Positions 35,488 to 43,642 of a stretch of 64,000 nt of DNA are shown one piece after another. Both the position numbers and the translations under genes were made by a program. Within the stretch, counting starts at the first letter, position 1. Every line of letters begins with the position of its first letter. This stretch comes from Nostoc sp. NIES-4103 (GTDB taxonomy: Bacteria > Cyanobacteriota > Cyanobacteriia > Cyanobacteriales > Nostocaceae). The stretch covers positions 6,013,100 through 6,077,099 of the forward strand of contig NZ_AP018288.1 of the NCBI RefSeq assembly GCF_002368335.1, given 5' to 3'. A model generated the notes under the pieces. The model did no database searches and was not told where the DNA came from. It saw nothing but the letters and a program-made list of their open reading frames with translations.

Positions 35488-35615
35488 CTGGGTATCGGGG
35501 ACTGGGGACTGGGGACTGGGTACTGGGAAAAAAATAGAAATATGGTCATCAATTCTTCTCTTCCCAATACCCAATACCCAATACCCAATACCCAATACCC
35601 AATACCCAATACCCA
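35488..35615. repeat. STRR tract ending at a start codon
   Basis: GGGGACT units (35497-35530) are followed after a short core by eight or more TACCCAA heptamers (about 35565-35615). The last unit runs straight into ATG 35616, so the following gene has no separate Shine-Dalgarno. Confidence 0.9.
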
Positions 35616-36194
35616 ATGCCGCAACTGAGTGAAAAAGTCCAAGAACTGATTAAAAAAGCCCGGATCGTCAGCTTTGCTACCTGGCAAGATACTCATTCGG
35701 TTCCAGCCATTGAACGATTCCAGACAGCAGATGACCAAGGACGTTATCTGACAGATGAGGATTTTCAAGAGATTCAGAGACTTGTGCCAACTACAGCAGA
35801 ACTGATTCCAGTAGCACGGATGTTACGCGATCGCGTTAACGACATCGTGAATGAAGCTAGAAACGAAGTTTTAGCTACCTTTCCTACTATTACCCAACCA
35901 GGTGGCGGACTCTACCCGACCGAAAGAGCTGAAGCCTGCTGGCGGGACTTTTGGCACTTCCTCCGCTGTATTATCTACGGCATTGCCGGAGGTCGCACCG
36001 ATTATACCAGTGCAGAAGGTCTGCACTACATGCAACTACTTTATCAAGAATTGCAAGTGCCATTAGATGCCATGGTAGTGGGATTAGAAGGTATCAAAGC
36101 TGCTAGTTTGAATCGGGTAGAACCAAAGCAGCAAGAAGTTCTTGCTCCCTATTTCGATCACCTAGTCGGACAATTGAAACAGTTCAAAAAATAA
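35616..36194 (+). CDS. Orphan phycobiliprotein (phycobilisome globin fold)
   Basis: 192 residues. The block YPTERAEACWRDFWHFLRCI, then YGIAGG, corresponds to the bilin-binding helix of phycobiliproteins (CLRDxxYxLRxxTYG in alpha and beta subunits), and the candidate Cys-84 equivalent is kept. The N-terminus (MPQLSEKVQELIKKARIVS) has the amphipathic character of the phycobiliprotein helical pair. Length exceeds the usual 160-184. It has no paired subunit gene beside it, so it is not an ordinary alpha/beta operon member; a chaperone, scaffold or minor pigmented subunit is possible. The start lies at the edge of TACCCAA repeats. Confidence 0.82.
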   Translation: MPQLSEKVQELIKKARIVSFATWQDTHSVPAIERFQTADDQGRYLTDEDFQEIQRLVPTTAELIPVARMLRDRVNDIVNEARNEVLATFPTITQPGGGLYPTERAEACWRDFWHFLRCIIYGIAGGRTDYTSAEGLHYMQLLYQELQVPLDAMVVGLEGIKAASLNRVEPKQQEVLAPYFDHLVGQLKQFKK

Positions 36195-36353
36195 ATTATT
36201 CAGTTTGATGTTGTGAACTGATGCTGAGAAAGTGTAAAAAATCTGGATTGACTAGGATTTTTTGCTGATACTGAGCTGCTAGTTAAGGTAGGCTGGAAGA
36301 TAAAGTATTATTGACAACAGTTAAAGATTGTGAATGATCTGCTTCGAGGGCGG

Positions 36354-36803
36354 ATGTTGCTCTCACATAACTTTGACGTTTCTACCGACATCGTGCCAGC
36401 CCTGAGTCGGGAAGAATTTGCACAAGTTTTTATAGAAGGTTTGAGTGTTCATCAACACCTCAAATGTCGCTTAGTGAATAATCCTCATTGGATTGTAGAG
36501 GTTTTGTTTGCTACAGAAGAGTTTTCACCCAGACAGGTAGGAGAACTGTGTGCTAATGCCCTATTAGAGAAGCGTCAACTAGAGCGATCGCACCCAGGAT
36601 CTATCCCTGAGATTCTGGTCTTAGGTGGCATTAAAACCACCCCTCCAACAAGCAGTTCACCCGATGCATTACAACCGGGAAATTGGGGCGTAGATGTAGT
36701 AGAAACCCTCTCATCTGAGGCATTTTTGCAAGCGATCGCCTGGGATACAGCCATTGCCCAAAAACCCGCGGATAGCATCTTTAAAGTCGAACTGAAGAAC
36801 TAG
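36354..36803 (+). CDS. DUF2656-like protein of the phycobilisome cluster
   Basis: 149 residues from ATG 36354 (GTG 36330 would add eight). I believe it belongs to DUF2656, a cyanobacterial family seen near phycobiliprotein genes, on the strength of LLSHNFDVS, NPHWIVEVLF and LAALL-like blocks; this recall is not certain. No membrane segment, cysteine motif or catalytic pattern is apparent. It lies 159 bp after the orphan phycobiliprotein and before the CpeU-like lyase, same direction, which suggests a role in phycoerythrin assembly. Confidence 0.65.
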   Translation: MLLSHNFDVSTDIVPALSREEFAQVFIEGLSVHQHLKCRLVNNPHWIVEVLFATEEFSPRQVGELCANALLEKRQLERSHPGSIPEILVLGGIKTTPPTSSSPDALQPGNWGVDVVETLSSEAFLQAIAWDTAIAQKPADSIFKVELKN

Positions 36804-36915
36804 GGATTGGTGCAAGAGTGCAGGGGAGATGGGGAGATGGGGAGAAATAACTCATACTCAATCTCCAATTCCCAATTCCCAATTCCCAATCATTCAAAAA
36901 TCAACATTTAAAACT

Positions 36916-37473
36916 ATGGACTCAAAAGACGAATTTCACAAGTTTTTTGCAGCTTGCGTTGGTAATTGGGCAACTGAACGCACCTACCATTATCTGACAC
37001 ATCAGGAAGTAGAGCGATCGCATACAGAATTCTTGATCCAGCCCATCACCACAGAACGCAAAGCCCAAGTTCTCAGCGATAACCAGTATCCAGATAACTC
37101 AAACCTAGAGGGTTTACCTGGATACCATCTGGAATTTACAACCGTTTCAGAGAAAGGCGAGAAAGTGAATCAATCTCTGAATATGCTGTTTGTACCTCAG
37201 ATGGAAGAAGGTTTTAAATTGGTGGGAGATTATTTGCGCGATCGCGCCTACGAAGAATCCCGACCAATAGTATCTAACTTTCGCTTCAACCCAGAAACCA
37301 GGGAACTGTTGATGACTACTACCTACACCCGTGTAGTTTCTGTGGACTCCATCACTCTAGTAAACCCCAAGCTCCGGATTCGCAAAATTCTTAACTACCG
37401 TCGTCCCGCAGCAGGAGAACCCTTGCAAGAGGTCGTTCTAGTAGGTTTTGGAGTAGAGCAGAAACAAGATTAG
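36916..37473 (+). CDS. cpeU: CpcS/CpeS-family bilin lyase, CpeU-like
   Basis: 185 residues from ATG 36916 (MDSKDEFHKFF); upstream starts would be translated from STRR DNA. The opening FFAACVGNWATERTYHYLTHQEVERSHTEF is the typical CpcS/CpeS start (G-x-W-x-x-x-R-x-Y-H-Y), a lipocalin-like beta-barrel that attaches a bilin to Cys-84-type sites. Other family features are LRDRAYEESRPIVSNFRF and a final beta-strand set. Of the three CpcS-type proteins in the window this one is most like CpeU by my reading, and its location supports phycoerythrin as client. The subgroup is less certain than the family. Confidence 0.75.
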   Translation: MDSKDEFHKFFAACVGNWATERTYHYLTHQEVERSHTEFLIQPITTERKAQVLSDNQYPDNSNLEGLPGYHLEFTTVSEKGEKVNQSLNMLFVPQMEEGFKLVGDYLRDRAYEESRPIVSNFRFNPETRELLMTTTYTRVVSVDSITLVNPKLRIRKILNYRRPAAGEPLQEVVLVGFGVEQKQD

Positions 37474-37630
37474 GGACTGGGTACTGGGGACTGGTGACTG
37501 GGAAAAAATATTAGTTCATCAAACAGCGTTTTTTTCCTAATACCCAATCTCCAATCCCTAATCCCCAATACCCAATCCTCAATACCCAGTCCCTAATCCC
37601 CAATCCCCAATCCCCAGTCCCCAGTCCCCG
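37474..37630. repeat. STRR tract (CCAATCC/CCCAGTC heptamers)
   Basis: GGGGACTGG units at 37474-37500 and their inverse (ACCCAATC, CCCCAGTC) at 37540-37630 flank a short core. The two arms are complementary, so the stretch could form a long imperfect hairpin upstream of cpeC. Confidence 0.88.
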
Positions 37631-37651
37631 CTACAATCATCAAGATTCATA

Positions 37652-37689
37652 AATCTTCATGTTGTTGGTTACAGACTCATATGAAGATT
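37652..37689. promoter_or_regulatory. Inverted repeat upstream of cpeC
   Basis: AATCTTCAT (37652-37660) and ATGAAGATT (37681-37689) are perfect 9-bp arms about 195-230 bp before the cpeC ATG. A regulator site or hairpin for the linker operon is possible; no binding protein can be named. Confidence 0.4.
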
Positions 37690-37882
37690 GATCATAACAA
37701 AGCGTATAAAACCTCCCAAAAATTTCTATTATTTGTGGGGTTGGGCTTCTGATGAAGAAATTTAGGCTTTGTAGTCGAACAAATCAATCAATTGCTTGAT
37801 TTGTTGGATGAACAATCTGAAATTTCTTAACTTTTTGAAACAAATTTCTTAAACTCTGTTGTTAACGCAGGAGATATCGTTA

Positions 37883-38743
37883 ATGCCTTTTGGACCAGCT
37901 TCACGCTTGGGTGTTAGCCTATTTGACGAAACCCCTCCGATTGAGCGGTTTCCCGGTAGTTCGGCACAAGAAGCAGAATCGATTATTCGGGCAGTCTACA
38001 AGCAAGTGTTAGGCAATGCCTATGTAATGGAAAGTGAGCGGCTTGCTGTACCTGAGTCGCAGTTTAAGCGCGGTGAGTACAGCGTCCGTGAGTTTGTCCG
38101 TGCAGTGGCAAAGTCTGAACTGTACCGTTCTCGCTTTTTTGATGGTGTTCCTCGTTACCGTGCGATCGAACTGAACTTCAGACACCTTCTTGGTCGTCCT
38201 CCACGGGATTTAGAAGAAACCCGTGCCCACAGCACTATCTTAGATACGAAGGGATTTGAAGCTGAGATTGATTCCTATCTCGACAGCGATGAATACCAAA
38301 ACACCTTCGGTGAAAACTTTGTACCCTATATCCGGGGCTACAAAACTGAAGCCATTCAAAGCTTAGTTCAGTTTACCCACACCTTCCAATTAGTTCGCGG
38401 TTCTGCCAGCAGCAGCCTCAAAGGCGACCTAGCAGGAAAGAGTCCCAAACTGAATTCTTTAGTTATTCAGTCGATCGCCACTCCGGTAGTTTCGCCTTCT
38501 AGCGATGGTGCAACCTTCCGTACACCCCCAGCAGTTTCCCGCTCACGTCAAGGAGTGGGTGCTACCTCCGATGGCAAGGTTTATCGCATCGAAGTGACTG
38601 GCTACCGTGCAAAAGCTGTCAATGCAGTTTCCAAGTTCCGCCGCTCGAACCAAGTTTATTTGGTACCCTACGATCAACTGTCTCAAGAGTATCAGCGGAT
38701 TCACCAACAAGGCGGTGTCATTGCCAGTATTACAGCGGTCTAA
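37883..38743 (+). CDS. cpeC: Phycoerythrin-associated rod linker CpeC
   Basis: 286 residues from ATG 37883, with Shine-Dalgarno CAGGAG nine bases upstream. The PBS linker domain covers about 25-160 (EAESIIRAVYKQVLGNAYVM, SVREFVRAVAKSELYRSRFF, ELNFRHLLGRPP) and a CpcD-type cap lies at about 232-284 (KVYRIEVTGYRAKA to IHQQGGVIASITAV). It joins phycoerythrin hexamers within phycobilisome rods and tunes their absorption. Length agrees with the about 32-kDa PE rod linker of Calothrix/Fremyella. It is the first gene of the cpeCD-S-T-R series; a terminator-like hairpin follows. Confidence 0.92.
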   Translation: MPFGPASRLGVSLFDETPPIERFPGSSAQEAESIIRAVYKQVLGNAYVMESERLAVPESQFKRGEYSVREFVRAVAKSELYRSRFFDGVPRYRAIELNFRHLLGRPPRDLEETRAHSTILDTKGFEAEIDSYLDSDEYQNTFGENFVPYIRGYKTEAIQSLVQFTHTFQLVRGSASSSLKGDLAGKSPKLNSLVIQSIATPVVSPSSDGATFRTPPAVSRSRQGVGATSDGKVYRIEVTGYRAKAVNAVSKFRRSNQVYLVPYDQLSQEYQRIHQQGGVIASITAV

Positions 38744-38929
38744 TTACTAGACTTAAATAATGCTGACTGCTCAGTTCCCATAGCTAAAGCTTGGGAATTG
38801 AGTCTGGAAAAGATTTGTTTTTTCGACCTAGCTTTTACCAGGCTTGGTCTAAAAGTCTATGTGCTGAATTAATAGTGTGAGTGTGGCAATAACACGATCG
38901 CAAGAAGTTACAGCAGGGTTTCCCGAAAA

Positions 38930-38947
38930 TTCTATATAGATATAGAA
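38930..38947 (+). promoter_or_regulatory. Stem-loop in the cpeC-cpeD gap
   Basis: TTCTATA/TATAGAA arms with a 4-base loop form an AT-rich hairpin just before the T-run hairpin at 38954. It may help set mRNA ends or stability. Confidence 0.4.
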
Positions 38948-38953
38948 AGTTCG

Positions 38954-38990
38954 GTGGCTCAGCTGAACTTCGCTGAATCAGCACTTTTTT
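38954..38990 (+). terminator. Partial terminator/attenuator between cpeC and cpeD
   Basis: An imperfect hairpin (GTGGCTCAGC pairing with GCTGAATCAGCAC, with bulges) is followed by TTTTTT. Read-through would give cpeCD and longer mRNAs; termination would give excess cpeC. This fits the multiple nested transcripts reported for the Fremyella linker operon. Confidence 0.5.
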
Positions 38991-39042
38991 ATATGTGCTT
39001 AAGCAAACCGAAAAAATTGAAGCATTTTAGGAGATACTTTCA

Positions 39043-39792
39043 ATGACATCCGCTACAGTTTTGGAACTGCGGTCTACCAGCAGTTTAGAAGATATCGAAA
39101 TAGTGATTCGGGCAGTTTACAAGCATGTTTTAGGAAATCCACACGTGCTGGAGAGTGAACGCTTGGTGACTGCTGAGTCCCAGTTGCGCGATCGCTCCAT
39201 TAGCGTGCGTGAATTCGTCCGCGCTGTGGCTAAGTCTAATTTCTACCGCAGCCGCTACTTTGAGTCCTCCGCCCCCTACCGCTTTATTGAACTGAACTTC
39301 TTACACTTGCTCGGTCGCGCCCCCCTAGACCAAAGAGAAGTTTCCGAACACATCATCCGCACTGTTGCTGAAGGTTACGACGCTGAGATTGACTCCTACA
39401 TCGACAGCGAAGAATATCAATCAGCTTTTGGTGAAAATATTGTGCCTTACGAACGCGGCAAAAACAGCGCAGCCAACCAAAAGCAAGTCGGCTACAACCG
39501 CATTTTTGCCCTTGATCGTGGCCCTGCTCAAGTTGATAGTGCAGTTAAATCTTCACAGCTTGTCTATGCGATCGCTGCTAACGCTAGCAACAAGATTAAG
39601 CCATCTTCAGCAACTGTAATTGGCTCAGGTAGCGAAAAGCAGTTCAAAATTGTAGTCACTGGCTCCAAATTTGACGCTCCCCGCCGTGTGAGTACGACTG
39701 AATACATCGTCCCCGCTAGCAAGATGTCCCCGCAAATTCAGCGGATTAATCGCACTAGCGGTAAAATCGTCAGTATTACTGAAATAGGATAG
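39043..39792 (+). CDS. cpeD: Phycoerythrin-associated rod linker CpeD
   Basis: 249 residues, matching the about 28-kDa PE linker CpeD. The PBS linker domain is at about 12-150 (IEIVIRAVYKHVLGNPHVLE, VREFVRAVAKSNFYRSRYF, ELNFLHLLGRAP) and the CpcD-type cap at about 200-248 (KIVVTGSKFDAPRRVS to SGKIVSITEIG). It is a paralogue of the preceding cpeC. A GAGA-type ribosome site (AGGAG, 39029-39033) lies about nine bases before ATG 39043. It assembles and positions a phycoerythrin disc in the rod. Confidence 0.92.
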   Translation: MTSATVLELRSTSSLEDIEIVIRAVYKHVLGNPHVLESERLVTAESQLRDRSISVREFVRAVAKSNFYRSRYFESSAPYRFIELNFLHLLGRAPLDQREVSEHIIRTVAEGYDAEIDSYIDSEEYQSAFGENIVPYERGKNSAANQKQVGYNRIFALDRGPAQVDSAVKSSQLVYAIAANASNKIKPSSATVIGSGSEKQFKIVVTGSKFDAPRRVSTTEYIVPASKMSPQIQRINRTSGKIVSITEIG

Positions 39793-40026
39793 TCCCCTGT
39801 GGGGTCGGCAATATCCACCTTGATGATCCTGCTCATCGGCTCAACCATCTCTATATATAAACCTCTTGCAAAAGGGTATTTTGATAAGAGGTAAGTAAAG
39901 GTGAAAAAAGTATATAAAGAGGGGAAAAGGGAAAAAAATAATTCTTTCCCTTCCCCTTTACCTTGTTGTTTTCCCGTTTTCCTTTTCTTGACTTCTCCCA
40001 GAAGTCTGATTTAATTATTAGTCGTT

Positions 40027-40566
40027 ATGAAGATTAAAGAATTTGTTGAGCGTTCCATTGGGCGTTGGCGATCGCAACGTAGCGCCCATCACTTAGCTTT
40101 CGGGCACTTTGAAGCCATACAATCAGTCATCGACATCGTTGCTATTCCCCCAGATGACCCAGCAGTTATTGACCTGTGCAAGTCCTACAACATTGAAATA
40201 GAGGCAGCTGTTTCCCCCTTCCGCATGACCTGGGACGGTCAATCAGACTGGGATGAAAACGAAGTCCTCAAAGGTAGTTGCATTTTAGTTCCAGTTCCCG
40301 ACCCTGACGACCCCAATCGCGGTAAACTCCTACGCGATCAAGGTTATGCAGAAACAATGGCAGCAGCTGGTAATTATTACTTAACCGAAGATGATACTTT
40401 CGTCTTAGTTACACAATATGACCGCGCAGCCGCAGAAGAAAAAATTTGGTTTGTGAACCCCAACGTTCGTTGTCGAGTTTCCCTGATTAAAACCAGCGCT
40501 GGTACAGGAATTGTGACAGCCTCTTTTTCATCAGAAATTCGACAAGAAATTAAAAATTCAAAATAA
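40027..40566 (+). CDS. cpeS: Phycobiliprotein lyase CpeS
   Basis: 179 residues with the CpcS/CpeS opening FVERSIGRWRSQRSAHHLAFGHFE and the block MTWDGQSDWDENEVLKGSCI, LVPVPDPDDPNRGKLLRDQGYAE. This lipocalin-like lyase attaches phycoerythrobilin to Cys-82/84 positions of phycoerythrin. Its position after the PE linkers and before cpeT matches cpeS of the Fremyella cpeCDESTR operon. A 234-bp gap precedes it where cpeE lies in that operon. Confidence 0.9.
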   Translation: MKIKEFVERSIGRWRSQRSAHHLAFGHFEAIQSVIDIVAIPPDDPAVIDLCKSYNIEIEAAVSPFRMTWDGQSDWDENEVLKGSCILVPVPDPDDPNRGKLLRDQGYAETMAAAGNYYLTEDDTFVLVTQYDRAAAEEKIWFVNPNVRCRVSLIKTSAGTGIVTASFSSEIRQEIKNSK

Positions 40567-40760
40567 ATAGAAAAATTGTCAGAGTCTCACAACTGCCAAT
40601 TTTGTCATCTAATCAACTGTAACCAATTGCATATCAATAACACCAAATTCTATTAAGATGTATTGTTGAATTTTCGCAGGTGAAAATTTAAAAAAAACCG
40701 TTTAAGTCCTTTTTAATAAAGTCTTAATTACGAATTACGAATTAGAAATTACGAATTAGT

Positions 40761-41381
40761 ATGACTACGCCACTGCATATTTCTGAGTCTGAATCAAATG
40801 ATTTAGTAACCCTGGCTCGTTGTATGGCAGGGGATTTTAGTAATTACAAACAGTCTGTTGAAAATTCTAGAAATTTCGCTCATATCCATGTTTACTTTCG
40901 CCCTTTGCCGTTTGAGTTCTTCTCTGGCATTGGCTTTTATTCTGAGCAAGTTTACGACTATGATCTTTGGAATCCCTACCGTCAAGGCGTGCATAGGCTG
41001 GTGGATTGCAAAGACCACATTTACATCGAAAACTACAGCCTAAACAACGCATATCTTTACGCAGGTGCAGCGCGTGAATTAGACATTCTTAAAACAATTA
41101 CACCTGACTGTATCCAACGCCGATATCACTGTGCCATGATTTTCAGGCGAGATGGTGATCTATTTCGAGGCAGTGTAGAACCTGGTAACTCATGCTTGAT
41201 TGAGCGCAATGGCTGCCAGACTTACCTAGTGAGTGATGTCGAAGTCACACAAACCACTTGGGTGAGCCTCGATAAAGGCATGGATGTAAATACACATGAG
41301 CAAGTTTGGGGGTCAACCTTCGGGCCCTTGAGGTTTGAAAAACGAGAGAGTTTTGCCCATGAAATCCCAACTATCCTATGA
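40761..41381 (+). CDS. cpeT: Phycobiliprotein lyase CpeT
   Basis: 206 residues. CpcT/CpeT-family features are LVTLARCMAGDFSNYKQS, HIHVYFRPLP, FYSEQVYDYDLWNPYRQGVHRL and CHWS-like CAMIFRRDGDLFRGSVEPGNSC. CpcT attaches bilin to Cys-155-type sites of beta subunits; CpeT acts in phycoerythrobilin handling on CpeB. It is a soluble beta-barrel. Its 3' end overlaps the start of cpeR by 23 bp, so the two are likely co-translated. Confidence 0.92.
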   Translation: MTTPLHISESESNDLVTLARCMAGDFSNYKQSVENSRNFAHIHVYFRPLPFEFFSGIGFYSEQVYDYDLWNPYRQGVHRLVDCKDHIYIENYSLNNAYLYAGAARELDILKTITPDCIQRRYHCAMIFRRDGDLFRGSVEPGNSCLIERNGCQTYLVSDVEVTQTTWVSLDKGMDVNTHEQVWGSTFGPLRFEKRESFAHEIPTIL

Positions 41382-41721
41382 CACTTCCTTGAAGAGTCTG
41401 GAGCGCGTTGAAGCAAGAATGTTGCCACCAGAAGCTCAAAAAAAGATGCAATGCTGGCTCCGAAGCCGCCATTTGATTTGTTCAGGTAATTTTTTTATTT
41501 TTGAAACAGTAGATTATAGCGCTGTCGAGCGTTTTTCAGAATGCGTTGTAGCTTTAGGGGGAACTGTAATTTCGGTCGAACCAGTTGACAAATTGTGGAT
41601 GGGAGATCATCGCCAAGTTTTTCTTTATCGTGCTAGAGCCAGTTTGCACACCCCTTGCCATAACCTCAAGCAATACTGGATTAAATATGGCAGTTTTCGC
41701 ACGCGATTTGATGTGCAATGA
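41359..41721 (+). CDS. cpeR: Phycoerythrin operon activator CpeR
   Basis: 120 residues from ATG 41359, which lies inside cpeT; a TTG at 41335 would add eight. The sequence (LSYDTSLKSLERVEARMLPP, LRSRHLICSGNFFIFETVDY, FSECVVALGGTVISVEPVDK) matches the CpeR family, needed for expression of cpeBA in Fremyella. Family members resemble PP2C-like fragments by some reports but no catalytic residues are evident. Placing the activator at the end of the linker operon makes cpeBA expression follow linker expression. cpeBA is not in this window. Confidence 0.88.
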   Translation: MKSQLSYDTSLKSLERVEARMLPPEAQKKMQCWLRSRHLICSGNFFIFETVDYSAVERFSECVVALGGTVISVEPVDKLWMGDHRQVFLYRARASLHTPCHNLKQYWIKYGSFRTRFDVQ

Positions 41722-41723
41722 AA

Positions 41724-41932
41724 AGGGATTGGGGATTGGGTATTGGGTACCGGGTATTGGGGATTGGGGATTGGTAATTGGGATTTGGGGATTGGGAATT
41801 GGGGATTGGTAATTGGGATTTGGGGATTGGATTTTACCATTACCCAGTCCCCAGTCCCCAGTCCCCAGTCCCCAGTCCCCAGTCCCCAGTCCCCAGTCCC
41901 CAGTCCCCAGTCCCCAGTCCCCAGTCCCTCTA
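41724..41932. repeat. Large STRR tract (GGGGATT / CCCCAGT heptamers)
   Basis: About 13 GGGGATTGG-type units (41724-41832) are followed by about 13 perfect CCCAGTC heptamers (41842-41932). The two halves are roughly complementary, so single-stranded DNA or RNA could fold into a long hairpin between cpeR and the HEAT gene. Frames running through it are not real genes. Confidence 0.92.
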
Positions 41933-41962
41933 AAATTAAAGAAACTTTTGTCATTTGCTCTC

Positions 41963-42619
41963 ATGGAACTTGATCAAATCAAAACCAATCTGCAAAACTC
42001 CGATTTTAAATATAGGCTGGATGCGATCGCAGCTTTGAAAAATTATCCCCCGGAAGTGGCTGTTCCTTTACTCACCAAGTACATTCAAGATCCAGAATTT
42101 CTAGTGCGATCGTTTGTTGCTAGGGGGTTGGGGAACCATCAAACGTCTGAATCCTTTGCAGCTTTACTCCAGATGATGAAGTTTGATAACACTCCCAATG
42201 TGCGGGCAGAAGCTGCTAACTCCCTGTCTTTATTTGGTAAGATATCAGCTTCCCATCTGGTTCAGGCATTTTTCATGGATGATCATTGGCTATTGCGCCG
42301 CAGCATCCTAGCAGCTTTGGTTGAACTGAAGTGTCCCGAAGAACTACTTGAGGTTTGTGTCCAAGCAGTACAAGGAGAAGATGCAACTGTTCAGGAAGTA
42401 GCGGTAGACATGCTAGGTAGTTTAGCTGGTTCCCGTCAACATCAAGCTGCCTTAGCCCAACTCCTCAACCTCAAGAATTCAGAATCCGAAGGCATTCGCG
42501 TACAAGTTGCTTATGCCCTAAAACATTTTAATGACCCCGATGCCAAACAAGCCTTAGCTCAACTTCGACAAGACGCAGATCATCGCGTTGTTGGGGCGGC
42601 GATGGAAGATTTGCTCTAG
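41963..42619 (+). CDS. HEAT-repeat protein of the bilin-lyase type (CpeZ/NblB-like)
   Basis: 218 residues from ATG 41963; earlier starts lie in STRR DNA. About five HEAT-like helical repeats run through the protein (YRLDAIAALKNYPPEVAVPL, VRSFVARGLGNHQTSESFAA, VRAEAANSLSLFGKISASHL, EVAVDMLGSLAGSRQHQAAL). Such proteins (CpcE/F, CpeY/Z, NblB) act in bilin attachment, chaperoning or detachment. Its length matches CpeZ/NblB rather than the longer CpeY, and its position behind cpeR supports phycoerythrin as client. Confidence 0.8.
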   Translation: MELDQIKTNLQNSDFKYRLDAIAALKNYPPEVAVPLLTKYIQDPEFLVRSFVARGLGNHQTSESFAALLQMMKFDNTPNVRAEAANSLSLFGKISASHLVQAFFMDDHWLLRRSILAALVELKCPEELLEVCVQAVQGEDATVQEVAVDMLGSLAGSRQHQAALAQLLNLKNSESEGIRVQVAYALKHFNDPDAKQALAQLRQDADHRVVGAAMEDLL

Positions 42620-42710
42620 TAAAGAGACTGGCGAAAAGAAATTTTGATTCTGCTTTGTGAATATAGTTCATCACTATCTGTTGAGAATTCCCAATTAATA
42701 TTTTTGTAGG

Positions 42711-42771
42711 GTGGGCACTGGCAACAACATAAAAATCAAGCTTTAAGCGAACCTGATTATGCAGTGCCCAC
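42711..42771. repeat. Inverted repeat GTGGGCACTG/CAGTGCCCAC
   Basis: Perfect 10-bp arms at 42711-42720 and 42762-42771 surround about 40 bases. It resembles an extragenic repeat; there is no T-run for termination. Confidence 0.5.
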
Positions 42772-42854
42772 CGCAGGGTTAATTGAGAATGGTGCAAGAT
42801 ATCAGTTCACAAACATCCTTTCACAATTATTTGAAGTTTTAGGAAAATAGTCAA

Positions 42855-43642
42855 ATGAATCAGCCTCTGCCCAGCGAAAACGAGCCGCCATACTTGAATG
42901 AGGCATTAACCAAAGCACAACAGAAAGCCAAGTAGCAGATTCGCATTGGAGGTACGGTGTTGGCTTTGAAAGTGCAAGTTTTAACCCAGATGGTCAGCAC
43001 ATCCTTGCAATACCATCTAAGTACATTTATCATGGGCCAAATAAAAACATTTTTCTCTGGAATTTATCGGGTAAACAGCTAGCAAAATTAACTGGCACAA
43101 GTGCAGCTTTTAGCCCAAATGGTCAGCAAATCGTTGTCACCAATGGTTCTATTGCTTCAGTGCATGATTTATCTGGAAAGGTACTAGCAAAACTAGAAGG
43201 GCATCAAGCTGATGTCAAAAGTGCTAGTTTTAGTCCTAATGGACAATACATCGTTACTGCTTCTGGTGACCAAACAGCTCGTGTGTGGGATTTATCAGGA
43301 AAGCTGCTTGTCGAACTTAAAGGGCATAACACAGAGGTTGAAAATGCCAGTTTTAGCCCGGATGGGCAGCGAATTATGACTACATCAAACAATACTCGAA
43401 TTTCAACAAGAAATACTTATATTTGGGACTTGTCAGGCAGACAGTTAGCAAAATTTGAAAATTCTGGTAGCGCCAGTTTTAGCCCAGATGCAAAGCAAAT
43501 TTTCATTGTGTTATCTGGGGTAGAGGTGTGGCGAGTTGGTGGGTTGGATGAGTTGCTGGCGCGGGGTTGCGACTGGCTAAAGGATTACCTAGCTTCCCAT
43601 CCAGAAGCGCGAGAAAAACTCAAGGAGTGTCAGCAAAGATGA
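42855..43642 (+). pseudogene. Decayed WD40-repeat protein
   Basis: ATG 42855 opens a 26-codon frame ending at TAG 42933. The WD40-like sequence then continues in another frame, open from about 42935 to the stop at 43642: SASFNPDGQ, then repeats with FSPNGQ and VWDLSGK, and the typical terminus WRVGGLDELLARGCDWLKDYLASHP. That terminus is common in large Nostocales proteins with an ATPase or protease head and many WD40 repeats, of which only about four remain. A frameshift plus large deletion best explains it. The part from 43160 could still be translated. Confidence 0.75.

Noticed and set aside
41724..41932. Regular short repeats that might be taken for a CRISPR array.
   Set aside because: Units are contiguous 7-mers without spacers and no cas genes are near; these are STRR tracts.
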